DNA of 60,906 nucleotides from Tardiphaga sp. (GTDB taxonomy: Bacteria; Pseudomonadota; Alphaproteobacteria; Rhizobiales; Xanthobacteraceae), in NCBI GenBank assembly GCA_030147505.1, contig JASBVG010000034.1, positions 1 through 60,906 on the forward strand. Direction: 5' to 3'. The notes under the pieces were generated by a model. That model was given only the letters and a program-made list of their open reading frames with translations. It had not been told where the DNA came from and ran no database searches. Below, in pieces: positions 34,636 through 42,777 of this stretch. Made by a program: the position numbers and the translations under genes. The first letter of the stretch is position 1. The number at the start of each line of letters is the position of its first letter.

Positions 34636-36297
34636 CTAGGCGTAAGCTTCCGCATAGCCGAGAAACTCCGTCTGATCCGTCCGTTCTGAAGTCCACCGTG
34701 ACGCCCCTTCTGGCTTGTCGCGACGGTCGCACGCAGTGAGCACGAGCTTTTGCTTGGCGCGCGAAATCCCGACGAAATATGCGGCACGTTCCTCTTCGAT
34801 CTTTCCCCAGAACGTCTCCTTCTCGATGCCCATCACTATCACCGTGTGGAATTCCAGGCCCTTGCTCTTGTGGATCGACATGATCCTGACGGCGCGATCC
34901 GCAGAGAAAGCAGTCAGCGCCGCAGAGAGGTCGCTTCCATCGTCAAGCAAATCGGAAATTCGGGCGACCGTGCCCTCGATCAACTGATCCAGCCTGTTGC
35001 CTTGCGCATAATCCGGTGAAAAAGCCACGACAGCATCTCGACCGATCATGTCGATGAGCTCCTGCGCGAGTTTTGTCAGCGTATCGTGGTCGCCTGGATT
35101 GATCTGCCCTGTCGCCATTTGCTGGCGAACGTCGCCAACATAGCGGTCCCACCGCGAACGAGCACGGTATTCCTGCTCATCATCGAGACTTTCGCTGTAA
35201 ATGACGGCTTCCAGCAATCGCCGAAACGCCTCCGGCTGCGCGCCACCGCTAACCACGAGGAGAAAGTCAGTTAGCAGCCTCACGACCGGCTCGGAGGCGA
35301 AATCCTGCACCTGGTCTTCCTCGCGGAACGGGACCTTTCGCTCTTGCAGAGCGGCACGCAATTCTTGGCAATAGAGGTTCTGCTGCTTGCTGACGAGCAC
35401 TGCGATTTCGGAGGGCTCGATCGCATCCTTTTCTACCCAGCTGCTGATAGCGTCAGCGAGATAGGAGGCTTCTTCGGTGGCATCCTTGAAGTGAAGAATT
35501 TCGATCTCTCCATCTTCGCCCGGCAGCTCCGCATCGTTGAGCGCAGCGGGCGGATCCATGACCCGCACCATCGCATTTTGCATGCGACGAAGCCGGGGTG
35601 CTGACCGAAAGTTCTGATAGAGGTTCAGCGGTTCTGCTGCGAAATCTGCTGCATAGGTCTCAAAGATACCCTCCAGCGCTCCGGCCCAGCCCATGATCCT
35701 TTGCTTGGTGTCGCCCACTGCAACTAACTTAGCCCCGGAGCCGAGGAAGCAGGCTGTGATCAGGGCGTACTGCTCTTTGTTACAATCCTGGAACTCATCG
35801 AGAAAGACATGGCTATAGGTCTGTCGGATGGCGTTCCTCGCGATATCACTGGATTCAATGATTGTTACCGCCAGCGGAACCATGTCTTGGAACGTGATCG
35901 ACTGCCCTTGGATCCGCGCTGGCCCGATACTATAATCCGGATCGAGGGCGTCCTTCCCGGTCAGTGCCAGCCGAAAGCGGTCAATGATCCGCTTGGCGAA
36001 GGCGTGAAATGTATGGCTATCGAACCGCGCCGCTAGCTCGTGACCGCACCGCTTCCGAACTCTTGCCTTGAGGTTCTGGCTCGCGTCCACCTTAAACGAG
36101 ATCGCTAGAATTCGTTTGGGATAGCGACAGGTGCCGGTGCGCAGGAGGAAGTCGGCCCGCTGCGCCAGCATTTCTGTCTTGCCAGCTCCCGGACCTGCGG
36201 TCAGGGCCAAGTTTCGATCAATCTCGGTTGCAGCGGCGAGCGCATTCGGTTCGAGCTTGAGATTGTCCGACGGGGTCCATCGGTCAACGCGCATCAT
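34636..36297 (-). CDS. Gabija-like UvrD/Rep helicase (GajB-like)
   Basis: 553 residues. Superfamily 1A helicase: Walker A T-A-G-P-G-A-G-K-T-E-M near 33-43, motif II F-L-D-E-F-Q-D-C-N near 169, motif III G-D-T-K-Q-R-I, motif IV Q-N-F-R-S, motif V I-M-S-I-H-K-S-K-G-L-E-F and motif VI Y-F-V-G-I-S-R-A-K-Q-K. Its start overlaps the stop of the upstream OLD-family gene by ATGA (36294-36297). The OLD-then-UvrD pair is the Gabija anti-phage arrangement, in which the helicase senses or unwinds DNA and the OLD nuclease nicks it. It is slightly longer than the Bacillus GajB (about 500). Alternative: a class 2 OLD-helicase pair outside Gabija proper. Confidence 0.8.
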   Translation of the reverse strand: MMRVDRWTPSDNLKLEPNALAAATEIDRNLALTAGPGAGKTEMLAQRADFLLRTGTCRYPKRILAISFKVDASQNLKARVRKRCGHELAARFDSHTFHAFAKRIIDRFRLALTGKDALDPDYSIGPARIQGQSITFQDMVPLAVTIIESSDIARNAIRQTYSHVFLDEFQDCNKEQYALITACFLGSGAKLVAVGDTKQRIMGWAGALEGIFETYAADFAAEPLNLYQNFRSAPRLRRMQNAMVRVMDPPAALNDAELPGEDGEIEILHFKDATEEASYLADAISSWVEKDAIEPSEIAVLVSKQQNLYCQELRAALQERKVPFREEDQVQDFASEPVVRLLTDFLLVVSGGAQPEAFRRLLEAVIYSESLDDEQEYRARSRWDRYVGDVRQQMATGQINPGDHDTLTKLAQELIDMIGRDAVVAFSPDYAQGNRLDQLIEGTVARISDLLDDGSDLSAALTAFSADRAVRIMSIHKSKGLEFHTVIVMGIEKETFWGKIEEERAAYFVGISRAKQKLVLTACDRRDKPEGASRWTSERTDQTEFLGYAEAYA

Positions 36298-38240
36298 TCG
36301 GGCAACGCCTTAAGATCTTCGCGGATGCGCTCCAACAAGCGCTTGAGGACGTCGGGCAAATCGTCTGCTAGGTCTTTGTCCGTCAGGTTGGCCATCGCCT
36401 GAATATGCCACGCAGGCTTGCTGCCGAGCTTAAATCGTGTGTTGTAAGCGTCAAAGAATTTGAGTTGGTCATCCTTGTATTGACCTTTGACAGTATCACG
36501 TTTCTTGCCGAGCACGGCCTTGAGCGCCCCCTCGTCCGGAGCCTCAAGCTCTTCGTCCTCCACGCCATACGCGTCGGGATAGGCAGTCATCATAAGAAAA
36601 TCGAGATCTAGCGGCGAAGAGAAGAACACATTGTGCTCTTCAAGGAGTTCGAACCAGCCATCGTCGGCCAACATCAATCCTTGCTCGCTATCCCAGTCGG
36701 GTATTGATTTAACCTGCGCGCCGTCGAATCCAATCTTCTCCACGTCGCGATATGCCCGCAATTGCTTCGCCGCATATTTGATTCTCCCCCATCCGCCTTG
36801 GTACCGTGCGAGATCCAAGTCCAGCAGCGTGACATGGGGTATTCCGAGGCCATGCAGAAGACGCCAGAAGTGGTTGACGTGCCGGCCGCCTAGAGGCACG
36901 ACCGATATCGACGCATCGTCGGCGAGTATCCCTTCGGCGGCCAGAATGCGTGGCAGGACAACCTCCTCGCTGTCACCTTCGCCGAGAACGACGAAGCGCG
37001 AGAAATAAAGCTCAGGAAAGGCTTGCACCGCCTCGCGAACGAATTTGTGCGCCTCCTCGTCCTCAGGCAACTGGATGCATCTGACAACCGTGGCACGTTT
37101 TTCATCAAGCCGCATATATCGGACGGCTTCCGGCCGAACCCGCCGCATCAATGATGGAGAGTGTGTCGCGAGTACCGCTTGAGCATCCTGCCCGCCGGCG
37201 AATTGTTCGAGTGTTCGAACGACGCGGCCCAGATAGTGCGGCGAAAGGCTGTTCTCCGGCTCCTCTACTGCGATCAGCGTGAAAACTGCGGGTCGCAGCT
37301 TGTCGATGTCAAAAGCATCCCCCAGTTTGCCACTGAGTACCTCGACGCCGATCTGATGCATGCCCAGCACGATCGACAAATAGAGAAGCGACTGCTGCCC
37401 GTCGCTCAGTCGGGAGAAGTCGACCAATTGCTCGCCGTGGCCTGGTGTGAAGCCTACGCTCATGTGGCGCAGAAGGTTTTCGACCTCGCTCCGGCCGAAT
37501 GAAATCGCCGGGTCCGCGAAATAGTCGCCCTTGTGCAGCTTGCCCCACTGGGCCGACAGCGTGTCTGTCATTCCCTCGATCGCACTGTTCCCGGCGAGGG
37601 TCGCGCTGATCTCTTCAGTTAGATCGGATATCTTGTCGCGCTCCCCTACCCAATCCGCAGAACGCAGCGCACGCCCCAACAGCGCATTCGCCGAGTAGGA
37701 AATATGATCCGCAGGGTCGCGGCGAGCGGGCAGGTAATGCACCTGAATGGCATTGCGATCGTGCTTTGCGACCCGACTCTCCTCCAGGGGATTCCCGTCG
37801 CCGTCCACCTTCATGACGACGGTGAAGGTCTCTTCGATGTCATCATCCTGGTCGATCTTGGCATGCAGCCGGAAGCGGACCTGCGCCGGCCCCTCAATCC
37901 CCGTTAGCTGCATGTGAGCGAAATTTCCAGGAACCGCAGGTGCTTCCTTATTGCCTTTGCCTAACAGTTCCGGGAACTCAAAATCAGCCTCGATCCAAAG
38001 TTCTCGTTCGGCAGGCAACTTATCGGGCTTCTCGTCATGCGGAACGTGAAAATCGGACTTCCTGACCTTGCGTTGCGCCGGATCCAGACTGAATAGCCTG
38101 GCCAATGCTTGTAGAACTGCAGTCTTACCAGCACCGTTTGGCCCGAGCAGGAAAGTCAAATCGTCCAGTTCTAATTCAGTGGAATCCGCGTCAAACGATC
38201 TGAAGTTGCTTATACGCAACCGCACTAGCTTCATATCCAC
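36294..38240 (-). CDS. Gabija-like OLD-family ATPase/TOPRIM nuclease (GajA-like)
   Basis: 648 residues from GTG 38240 (646 from ATG 38234). The N-terminal ABC-type ATPase has F-L-L-G-P-N-G-A-G-K-T-A-V near 31-43, a signature region F-S-R-L-S-D-G-Q-Q-S-L-L and Walker B-like T-L-I-A-V-E-E-P-E-N-S-L. The C-terminal TOPRIM domain has V-V-L-G-E-G-D-S-E-E near 415 (catalytic glutamate) and L-L-D-L-D-L-A-R near 473 (D-x-D metal site). This is the overcoming-lysogenization-defect architecture, class 2 because a UvrD helicase follows directly. It should nick DNA when nucleotide levels fall, as shown for GajA. It has its own upstream region with a TATAAA -10-like box. Confidence 0.82.
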   Translation of the reverse strand: MDMKLVRLRISNFRSFDADSTELELDDLTFLLGPNGAGKTAVLQALARLFSLDPAQRKVRKSDFHVPHDEKPDKLPAERELWIEADFEFPELLGKGNKEAPAVPGNFAHMQLTGIEGPAQVRFRLHAKIDQDDDIEETFTVVMKVDGDGNPLEESRVAKHDRNAIQVHYLPARRDPADHISYSANALLGRALRSADWVGERDKISDLTEEISATLAGNSAIEGMTDTLSAQWGKLHKGDYFADPAISFGRSEVENLLRHMSVGFTPGHGEQLVDFSRLSDGQQSLLYLSIVLGMHQIGVEVLSGKLGDAFDIDKLRPAVFTLIAVEEPENSLSPHYLGRVVRTLEQFAGGQDAQAVLATHSPSLMRRVRPEAVRYMRLDEKRATVVRCIQLPEDEEAHKFVREAVQAFPELYFSRFVVLGEGDSEEVVLPRILAAEGILADDASISVVPLGGRHVNHFWRLLHGLGIPHVTLLDLDLARYQGGWGRIKYAAKQLRAYRDVEKIGFDGAQVKSIPDWDSEQGLMLADDGWFELLEEHNVFFSSPLDLDFLMMTAYPDAYGVEDEELEAPDEGALKAVLGKKRDTVKGQYKDDQLKFFDAYNTRFKLGSKPAWHIQAMANLTDKDLADDLPDVLKRLLERIREDLKALPE

Positions 38241-38294
38241 GGCCCCCGCCCAATATGTTTCACCCAGAATTTGTTAGAATAAGACACCACAACT

Positions 38295-38318
38295 TTTATA
38301 GCATGGCGAAGCTTGTAC
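38295..38318 (-). promoter_or_regulatory. -10-like TATAAA upstream of the Gabija-like pair
   Basis: On the minus strand TATAAA lies at 38300-38295, about 55 bp before the GTG start; 17 bp upstream is a weak GATTTG -35. The 161-bp gap between the HNH gene and the OLD gene is AT-rich and is the natural place for this promoter. Confidence 0.3.
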
Positions 38319-38401
38319 AAATCTCTACTTCACGGCCACCAAAGCAATTTTTTCAAGAGGAACTTATAACTGACGACGCTAAGCCGTGCTCAACATTCAA
38401 C

Positions 38402-39328
38402 CTATCGACCTCGAAACTGCGAAAACCTTTCTTCGAGACGGCCTCTGTCGGGATAGTCCTGACCACGGGTCGGCAGCTTGATAAGCTGTCCCGCCATAGC
38501 TTTAAGCCCATACTCGAACATGGGACCGTCGTTTATCGAAAGCAGCGCGTCGCTCACGTGGATCCGGTAATCTGCATCGATGCCAATCAAATTGGCATCA
38601 AACGCCGCATGATGAATTTTCGAAAGCGGAAGGCCGTTTTGGACGATCGGTTGTCCGAGATCTTCGTCTTTGTCTGGCATGATGTGGGCAGCGTCGAGCA
38701 GTCGCGCCTCCGGCAACCCGGTGATCGCGCATCTATTGCCATAGGCGCTTAAAATGGCCTCGCGGAACGTGGCTTGATGAAGACGCTGCCGAACCAGCCG
38801 CAAACCGTATCGTCGCTCCGGTGCATCTGGGATGGACCAATCCTTGTTCGTTGTAGCCGGAGCGCCGAAGGCAAGGCGTACCTTCAAATCCGATGCTGAC
38901 CATTCGGCGACATAAGTGGGCCAGATGAATGTGTAGCGCTGAGGCGCCACACCAAGGAAGTAGAGAATGGGAATTTGACCATCCCGTGCTTCACGCAGCC
39001 ACCGATTGTCAGCGGCACCTGCGTCCGTACCCATGAATGCATAGTCAATGAGTTCATCGCCACGCTCAATTTGTGCATGAACCGTGCGTTGATCGTCATA
39101 CCAGACACGCGCGCCAGTTCGCGGATAAACGGTCCGGACACTGAGCAGATACTTCATGGACGCCGGCTTGAATATTCCTCGCTGGGGGTTGATCAGCGGA
39201 ACTCGCTGCCCGTCTACGAAGAATCCTGCCCGTAATTCGTCTGCTGTGATTACCCCGCCAGCGCTCGCACGTTTGATGTGTTCGACGGCCGCCAATCGAA
39301 TGCGCGTATCTGTCGGAGCTTCACTCAT
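38402..39328 (-). CDS. HNH endonuclease with N-terminal recognition-like domain (1)
   Basis: 308 residues. The C-terminal HNH_2-type domain reads R-C-A-I-T-G near 200, L-D-A-A-H-I near 211, then N-G-L-P-L-S-K-I-H-H-A-A-F-D, with the expected Cys, His, Asn and His. The N-terminal 190 residues include P-L-I-N-P-Q-R-G-I-F-K-P and G-V-A-P-Q-R-Y-T-F-I-W-P, a pattern I associate with HNH restriction proteins whose N-terminal half reads DNA, possibly modified DNA. No methyltransferase gene is nearby, so a modification-dependent restriction role is more likely than a classic type II system (inference). 45 bp separate it from the second HNH gene. Confidence 0.75.
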   Translation of the reverse strand: MSEAPTDTRIRLAAVEHIKRASAGGVITADELRAGFFVDGQRVPLINPQRGIFKPASMKYLLSVRTVYPRTGARVWYDDQRTVHAQIERGDELIDYAFMGTDAGAADNRWLREARDGQIPILYFLGVAPQRYTFIWPTYVAEWSASDLKVRLAFGAPATTNKDWSIPDAPERRYGLRLVRQRLHQATFREAILSAYGNRCAITGLPEARLLDAAHIMPDKDEDLGQPIVQNGLPLSKIHHAAFDANLIGIDADYRIHVSDALLSINDGPMFEYGLKAMAGQLIKLPTRGQDYPDRGRLEERFSQFRGR

Positions 39329-39373
39329 GGCATCGTCCAGTCGGCAGCAAAGGGGAGGTTATGAGAGAAGTGT

Positions 39374-40306
39374 TCATCCCAGATACCGATGCTCTCGATG
39401 CCACGACAACGCGTCGGCTGATGGCGCAGCATGTCGGTTCTTGGGAGGGCGAATGGGCGTTCCGTGAAGATCATAGTAGTGCCGACCGTTATCGAAGTCA
39501 GCTTTCAAACGGCCACTGACCTCGAACCGACCATCCGGCGAGACAGTCACATATCCGAGGTCGAAAAGCCGGTGGATGTCAGTGCGAAGGAGCAAACCGT
39601 TCGAAGCCGCGTGCTCTCCACCGGCCTCGAAAGCACGGATGTGGGCGGCATCCAAAATCGGCAGGGTCTTTTCACCGGAGACAGCGCAACGGCGTTCATA
39701 GCTATCGGTGATCGTCAGGCGAAACGCGCCCTGCCCTAATCTCGGCTTGATCAGCGTTGGCTTGCCGAAGCGCTCAGCCGTGACCGGCTCTGTATTGCGA
39801 ATCTCAGGAACCGAGTTCAATCGCTCCGTGACTGCAGACCATAGATATTGCCCATCCCCTTCCTCCGCGCTGAATCCCTTGCCGGTCACGATGTTTGGCG
39901 ACCAGCTCTCCGGAACAGGCAGCCAGAGCTCCCTCGGCCAAAAGAACGGCTGGGTCAGTATTCGACAACCAATGACCGGATCCTGTTTGTCGTCCAGAGC
40001 AATTGGATCGCGGCGATAGCTCGCAATTCGCGCCCGCATTTCAGAGCGACTGGAAACGCCGTTCTTAAGGCCAAAGGCTTCCCAGGCCAGAGACAGTGGC
40101 GCGATTGACGCGTGACCGAAGATGCCGCCACCAACGATGAAGTTGTTTGGCGAATGCAGCTTGAAGAGGAATAGTTCGCCGGGCTGAAGCGCACGAAACT
40201 GCGTCGTCCCGCTGGGTTGCCAGAAATTGACTTCGTCATGCGGAACAGAGGCGCTCAACTGATCGAACCAGGCCTTGTCCGTAACGCCGACGAAGAGACG
40301 GACCAT
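39374..40306 (-). CDS. HNH endonuclease with EVE/PUA-like N-terminus (2)
   Basis: 310 residues. The C-terminal HNH domain: R-C-A-V-S-G near 205, L-D-A-A-H-I-R near 217, N-G-L-L-L-R-T-D-I-H-R-L-F-D-L-G-Y, with all metal and catalytic positions visible. The N-terminal half begins M-V-R-L-F-V-G-V-T-D and has W-Q-P-S-G, A-L-Q-P-G-E-L-F-L-F-K-L and I-V-G-G-G-I-F-G-H-A-S, resembling the EVE/ASCH/PUA-like folds that bind modified bases. It is therefore a candidate modification-dependent nuclease. Different N-terminal domains in two neighbouring HNH genes suggest two recognition ranges. Same strand as the first HNH gene, perhaps one transcript. Confidence 0.77.
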   Translation of the reverse strand: MVRLFVGVTDKAWFDQLSASVPHDEVNFWQPSGTTQFRALQPGELFLFKLHSPNNFIVGGGIFGHASIAPLSLAWEAFGLKNGVSSRSEMRARIASYRRDPIALDDKQDPVIGCRILTQPFFWPRELWLPVPESWSPNIVTGKGFSAEEGDGQYLWSAVTERLNSVPEIRNTEPVTAERFGKPTLIKPRLGQGAFRLTITDSYERRCAVSGEKTLPILDAAHIRAFEAGGEHAASNGLLLRTDIHRLFDLGYVTVSPDGRFEVSGRLKADFDNGRHYYDLHGTPIRPPKNRHAAPSADALSWHREHRYLG

Positions 40307-40464
40307 GGTCTAGCCTCTCAGTTCGGCTGTGTTTTGCGGCGCCGACGTTCTGGCAATCCACATTGTCGGCGCCGTACCCCGAGAGCCGACTACTGCGGAG
40401 CATAGATTGCGGATCGTCGTCTTGTTCCTTTTCACTTCGGCGTTCCCAATGCGTCCTCCGTATC

Positions 40465-41382
40465 TCATGTCGCGAGCACCCGCCTGAGATCAGACAGCAG
40501 CTTTTCGCGTCGGCCCTCCGAAAGTTTGGCCAAGTTGTCGATCTTCCAGCGCACCGCCGGCAAGTCCGCGGCTCCAGGCACGCCTAGCAAGTCCCAATCT
40601 GGCTCGCCGGCCTTGAAGGAGAGAAGAAAGCGCCGATGCTCGGCAGGCATCTTGCCAACGACCTCGGCGATTAAAGCTTCACGAGCATCGTACAACGCCT
40701 CGAGGGTCACTGGCTCTTCCGTCATGCCGGCAAACCCCGCGTCAAACTCGTGGCGCAAATCCTTGCGCGTCGGCGCCAAGACCTCGCCCATCGGCCTGTT
40801 GTGGCTCAGAATGTAGACAATGAAGGCACGCCGCAGCTCATCGGATATTCCCTCATTCGCGAGCAGATCCCTGACATCGAACAAATCTCGCGGATGCTGC
40901 CGATCCAAGGCGGCGACGATCTTGCCGGCATAGAGGTCCGGGAAGGACACAACGGGCACCTCGGCATATCCGAAGAGCTGTTCGACCCGGTCGCAAACCG
41001 CCCGTATCTCGGGAGAGTAGACGCAGCCACGAATGACGGGCGTCACCTCGATTTTGATCTGCACGCCGTCGGAGGCAACCAGCACCTTTGTGGCAGCGCC
41101 TTCGCTGTGCAGCGGCACAGCCTGGGTGCGGCTACGCGGTACACTCTCCGCTATTCGGGCAGCAATCCGTCGTATGGCGGCATCGATATTGGCGAGAGAA
41201 GTCGCGCGATCTTCGACCGGTAGATAGGTCAGATCGATATCGACCGACAGACGTGGAAGGTCTCTGACGAAGAGATTGATGGCCGTGCCGCCCTTCAACG
41301 CAAAGACGTTCTCCTCTGCAACGAGCGGCAGAACCCGAACGAGGAGACTGACTTGCGCGCGATAGGCTTCAGACGCCGGCAT
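40465..41382 (-). CDS. AbiEii/AbiGii-family nucleotidyltransferase toxin
   Basis: 305 residues from ATG 41382, which overlaps the antitoxin stop by 14 bp; an earlier in-frame start at 41454 is less likely. Nucleotidyltransferase-like motifs: F-A-L-K-G-G-T-A-I-N-L-F near 28-39 and L-S-V-D-I-D-L-T-Y near 47-55 (paired aspartates), then P-D-L-Y-A-G-K-I-V-A-A-L-D-R-Q-H-P-R-D-L-F-D-V. These are the GGT...DID and K/D motifs of AbiEii toxins, which transfer nucleotides (for some family members, onto tRNA) and stop growth during phage infection. The order antitoxin then toxin is standard for AbiE. Confidence 0.87.
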   Translation of the reverse strand: MPASEAYRAQVSLLVRVLPLVAEENVFALKGGTAINLFVRDLPRLSVDIDLTYLPVEDRATSLANIDAAIRRIAARIAESVPRSRTQAVPLHSEGAATKVLVASDGVQIKIEVTPVIRGCVYSPEIRAVCDRVEQLFGYAEVPVVSFPDLYAGKIVAALDRQHPRDLFDVRDLLANEGISDELRRAFIVYILSHNRPMGEVLAPTRKDLRHEFDAGFAGMTEEPVTLEALYDAREALIAEVVGKMPAEHRRFLLSFKAGEPDWDLLGVPGAADLPAVRWKIDNLAKLSEGRREKLLSDLRRVLAT

Positions 41383-42160
41383 CGAGTGTCTCCGGCACAG
41401 TGATCTGATACTTGCTGTCCAGTCGACCGCCGACCACGATCTGACGCTTGCCATGACCGAGGTCGATACGTTTGAGATCGAGCCGGCCGAACCATGGATG
41501 GGCGTGCCGCTCGGCGAACCAGAGAAACAGTCGCTTCACCTTCACGCTCCGGCACGCTTCCAGCACGGCCTGAACCCGCTTCGGGCTCAGTGTGCGGACC
41601 GACTCCATTAGGACGTCCGCCTGATGGAACGTCTCCCGGGACGGGAGCAGGTCAAGAAGTTCGCAAAGAGCGCGCTCGGGCGCGGAGACATCGAGCTCCC
41701 ATCCCCAATGTCCCCATACGATGCGTGTCCTTCCAGGTGCGTCGGCATCGAAGAGCTTGTCTGCCTTGTGTTCGACGAACTGAGCGTCGGTCGGTATTCG
41801 CTCGACCCAGCCGGGCAGACTGCCATAGGCATAGAGGTGGATTTCTGGCTTGCCAGAAAAGCGGAGGTAGTGCGTCAGGCCTTGTAGCTCGAGGGCACTG
41901 CGGCCACCGACGTACACGGATTTATCCAGAAGTCGTTGGAGCGAGATGATCACGCGCTGCCAGGCTATCGCCTGATCAGCGTTACCGGTTGGCCGCTGAT
42001 AGACGCCACGAACGACACCTTCAAGCCAGCCCTGCGCCACATACTTTTCGCGCCACTGCCGACGGTAGCCGTGTTTTTCCAGCCAAGCGGTGTCAACCAC
42101 CAGCCCCTCGGGGAGCAGGCGATGAAGTTGGTTTATCTTTTCGTTCTTTTGACCTACCAT
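41369..42160 (-). CDS. AbiEi-family antitoxin/autorepressor
   Basis: 263 residues from ATG 42160. This start is chosen because the protein then begins M-V-G-Q-K-N-E-K-I-N-Q-L-H-R-L-L-P-E-G, like typical AbiEi proteins; a longer frame would start upstream of the promoter. The N-terminal winged-helix region (L-E-K-H-G-Y-R-R-Q-W) is followed by the AbiEi C-terminal domain (Y-V-G-G-R-S-A-L-E-L-Q-G-L-T-H-Y-L, P-E-R-A-L-C-E-L-L-D-L-L). Known AbiEi proteins repress their own promoter by binding inverted repeats and neutralise the toxin without direct contact (type IV). Matching inverted repeats flank the promoter here (42153-42236). Confidence 0.86.
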   Translation of the reverse strand: MVGQKNEKINQLHRLLPEGLVVDTAWLEKHGYRRQWREKYVAQGWLEGVVRGVYQRPTGNADQAIAWQRVIISLQRLLDKSVYVGGRSALELQGLTHYLRFSGKPEIHLYAYGSLPGWVERIPTDAQFVEHKADKLFDADAPGRTRIVWGHWGWELDVSAPERALCELLDLLPSRETFHQADVLMESVRTLSPKRVQAVLEACRSVKVKRLFLWFAERHAHPWFGRLDLKRIDLGHGKRQIVVGGRLDSKYQITVPETLDAGV

Positions 42161-42236
42161 TAGTGGGTGAAAATAGCATGAGTCTAAACCGAAGGACAAG
42201 TTCGGGAACTCGCCTTTTCGACCCATCAATGGTAGG
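42153..42236. promoter_or_regulatory. AbiE operator: paired inverted repeats around a promoter
   Basis: The minus-strand form ACCCACTAATGGTAGG (42168-42153) and the plus-strand ACCCATCAATGGTAGG (42221-42236) match at 14 of 16 positions, in inverted orientation 52 bp apart; similarity extends a few bases on each side (TTTTC before, AAAAG after). The first arm contains the abiEi start codon. The arms bracket the predicted abiEi promoter, so a bound AbiEi dimer could cover it from both sides. Confidence 0.7.
42171..42199 (-). promoter_or_regulatory. Predicted abiEi promoter
   Basis: On the minus strand: -35 TTGTCC (42199-42194), 17-bp spacer, -10 CTATTT (42176-42171), close to the alphaproteobacterial CTTGAC-N17-CTATAT pattern. 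The abiEi ATG (42160) lies 10 bp beyond the -10, so the mRNA would have almost no leader. Confidence 0.5.
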
Positions 42237-42288
42237 CATAAAAGCGCAACATACAAACCAGGGAGACGGAACGCTTCTGAAGGAGGAA

Positions 42289-42534
42289 ATGGCCAAGCTG
42301 CCGAAATTCACGCTTACGCATAACGAGAAGAAAGATCGCTGGGATTTGACCAAAGACGGCGCGAGTCGTCCTACGGCGAGCTTCGGCACCAAATCCGATG
42401 CGACCAAAGGCGGCGCCCTCGAGAAGGCTGTCGGCAAAGACGGAGGATCGGTCAAGATCCAGAAGGTCGACGGTCACTTTCAAGAAGAGCGGACTTATCC
42501 GCGTGCTGCCGATCCCAAGAAATCGCCGGGCTGA
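42289..42534 (+). CDS. DUF2188-like small protein
   Basis: 81 residues from ATG 42289, preceded by an excellent AAGGAGG ribosome binding site; longer in-frame starts at 42178 or 42229 lie in the AbiE operator. The sequence K-K-D-R-W-D-L-T-K-D-G-A-S-R-P-T-A-S-F-G-T-K and G-G-S-V-K-I-Q-K-V-D-G-H-F-Q-E-E-R-T-Y-P matches the short DUF2188 fold (a beta-rich domain with W-x-L and G-x-F-x-x-E-R-T-Y-P signatures). Function unknown; such proteins are common near toxin-antitoxin loci and islands. It is transcribed away from abiEi and may respond to the same operator. Confidence 0.72.
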   Translation: MAKLPKFTLTHNEKKDRWDLTKDGASRPTASFGTKSDATKGGALEKAVGKDGGSVKIQKVDGHFQEERTYPRAADPKKSPG

Positions 42535-42574
42535 TTCGTATCCACCTCCCGGCACTTCAACGAAAGCAACCCGC

Positions 42575-42748
42575 ATGCCTCGCACGATCGACGAAGTCAT
42601 TGCCGATCTTCCACCGGCCCAGCAGGAAGAAATCGAGAGGCGATATCACGCGTTGCGTCGAACTCTGCCGTTCCCTCAGCGCGACAAAGCGCCAGACGAC
42701 CAGCCTGCGGCCAAAAGCATCGGCCCTCGCCTGCCGCGCCATAAATAA
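42575..42748 (+). CDS. Short protein like the N-terminus of an XRE-type antitoxin
   Basis: 57 residues, beginning M-P-R-T-I-D-E-V-I-A-D-L-P-P-A-Q-Q-E-E-I-E-R-R. This resembles the leader helix region of HigA/XRE-type antitoxins, but the frame ends before any helix-turn-helix domain, so it is either a free-standing small protein or the remnant of a lost antitoxin. It follows the DUF2188-like gene by 40 bp on the same strand. No strong Shine-Dalgarno is seen. Confidence 0.4.
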   Translation: MPRTIDEVIADLPPAQQEEIERRYHALRRTLPFPQRDKAPDDQPAAKSIGPRLPRHK

Positions 42749-42777
42749 CCTATCGAGACTTCCTCACTCTCGCCAGC

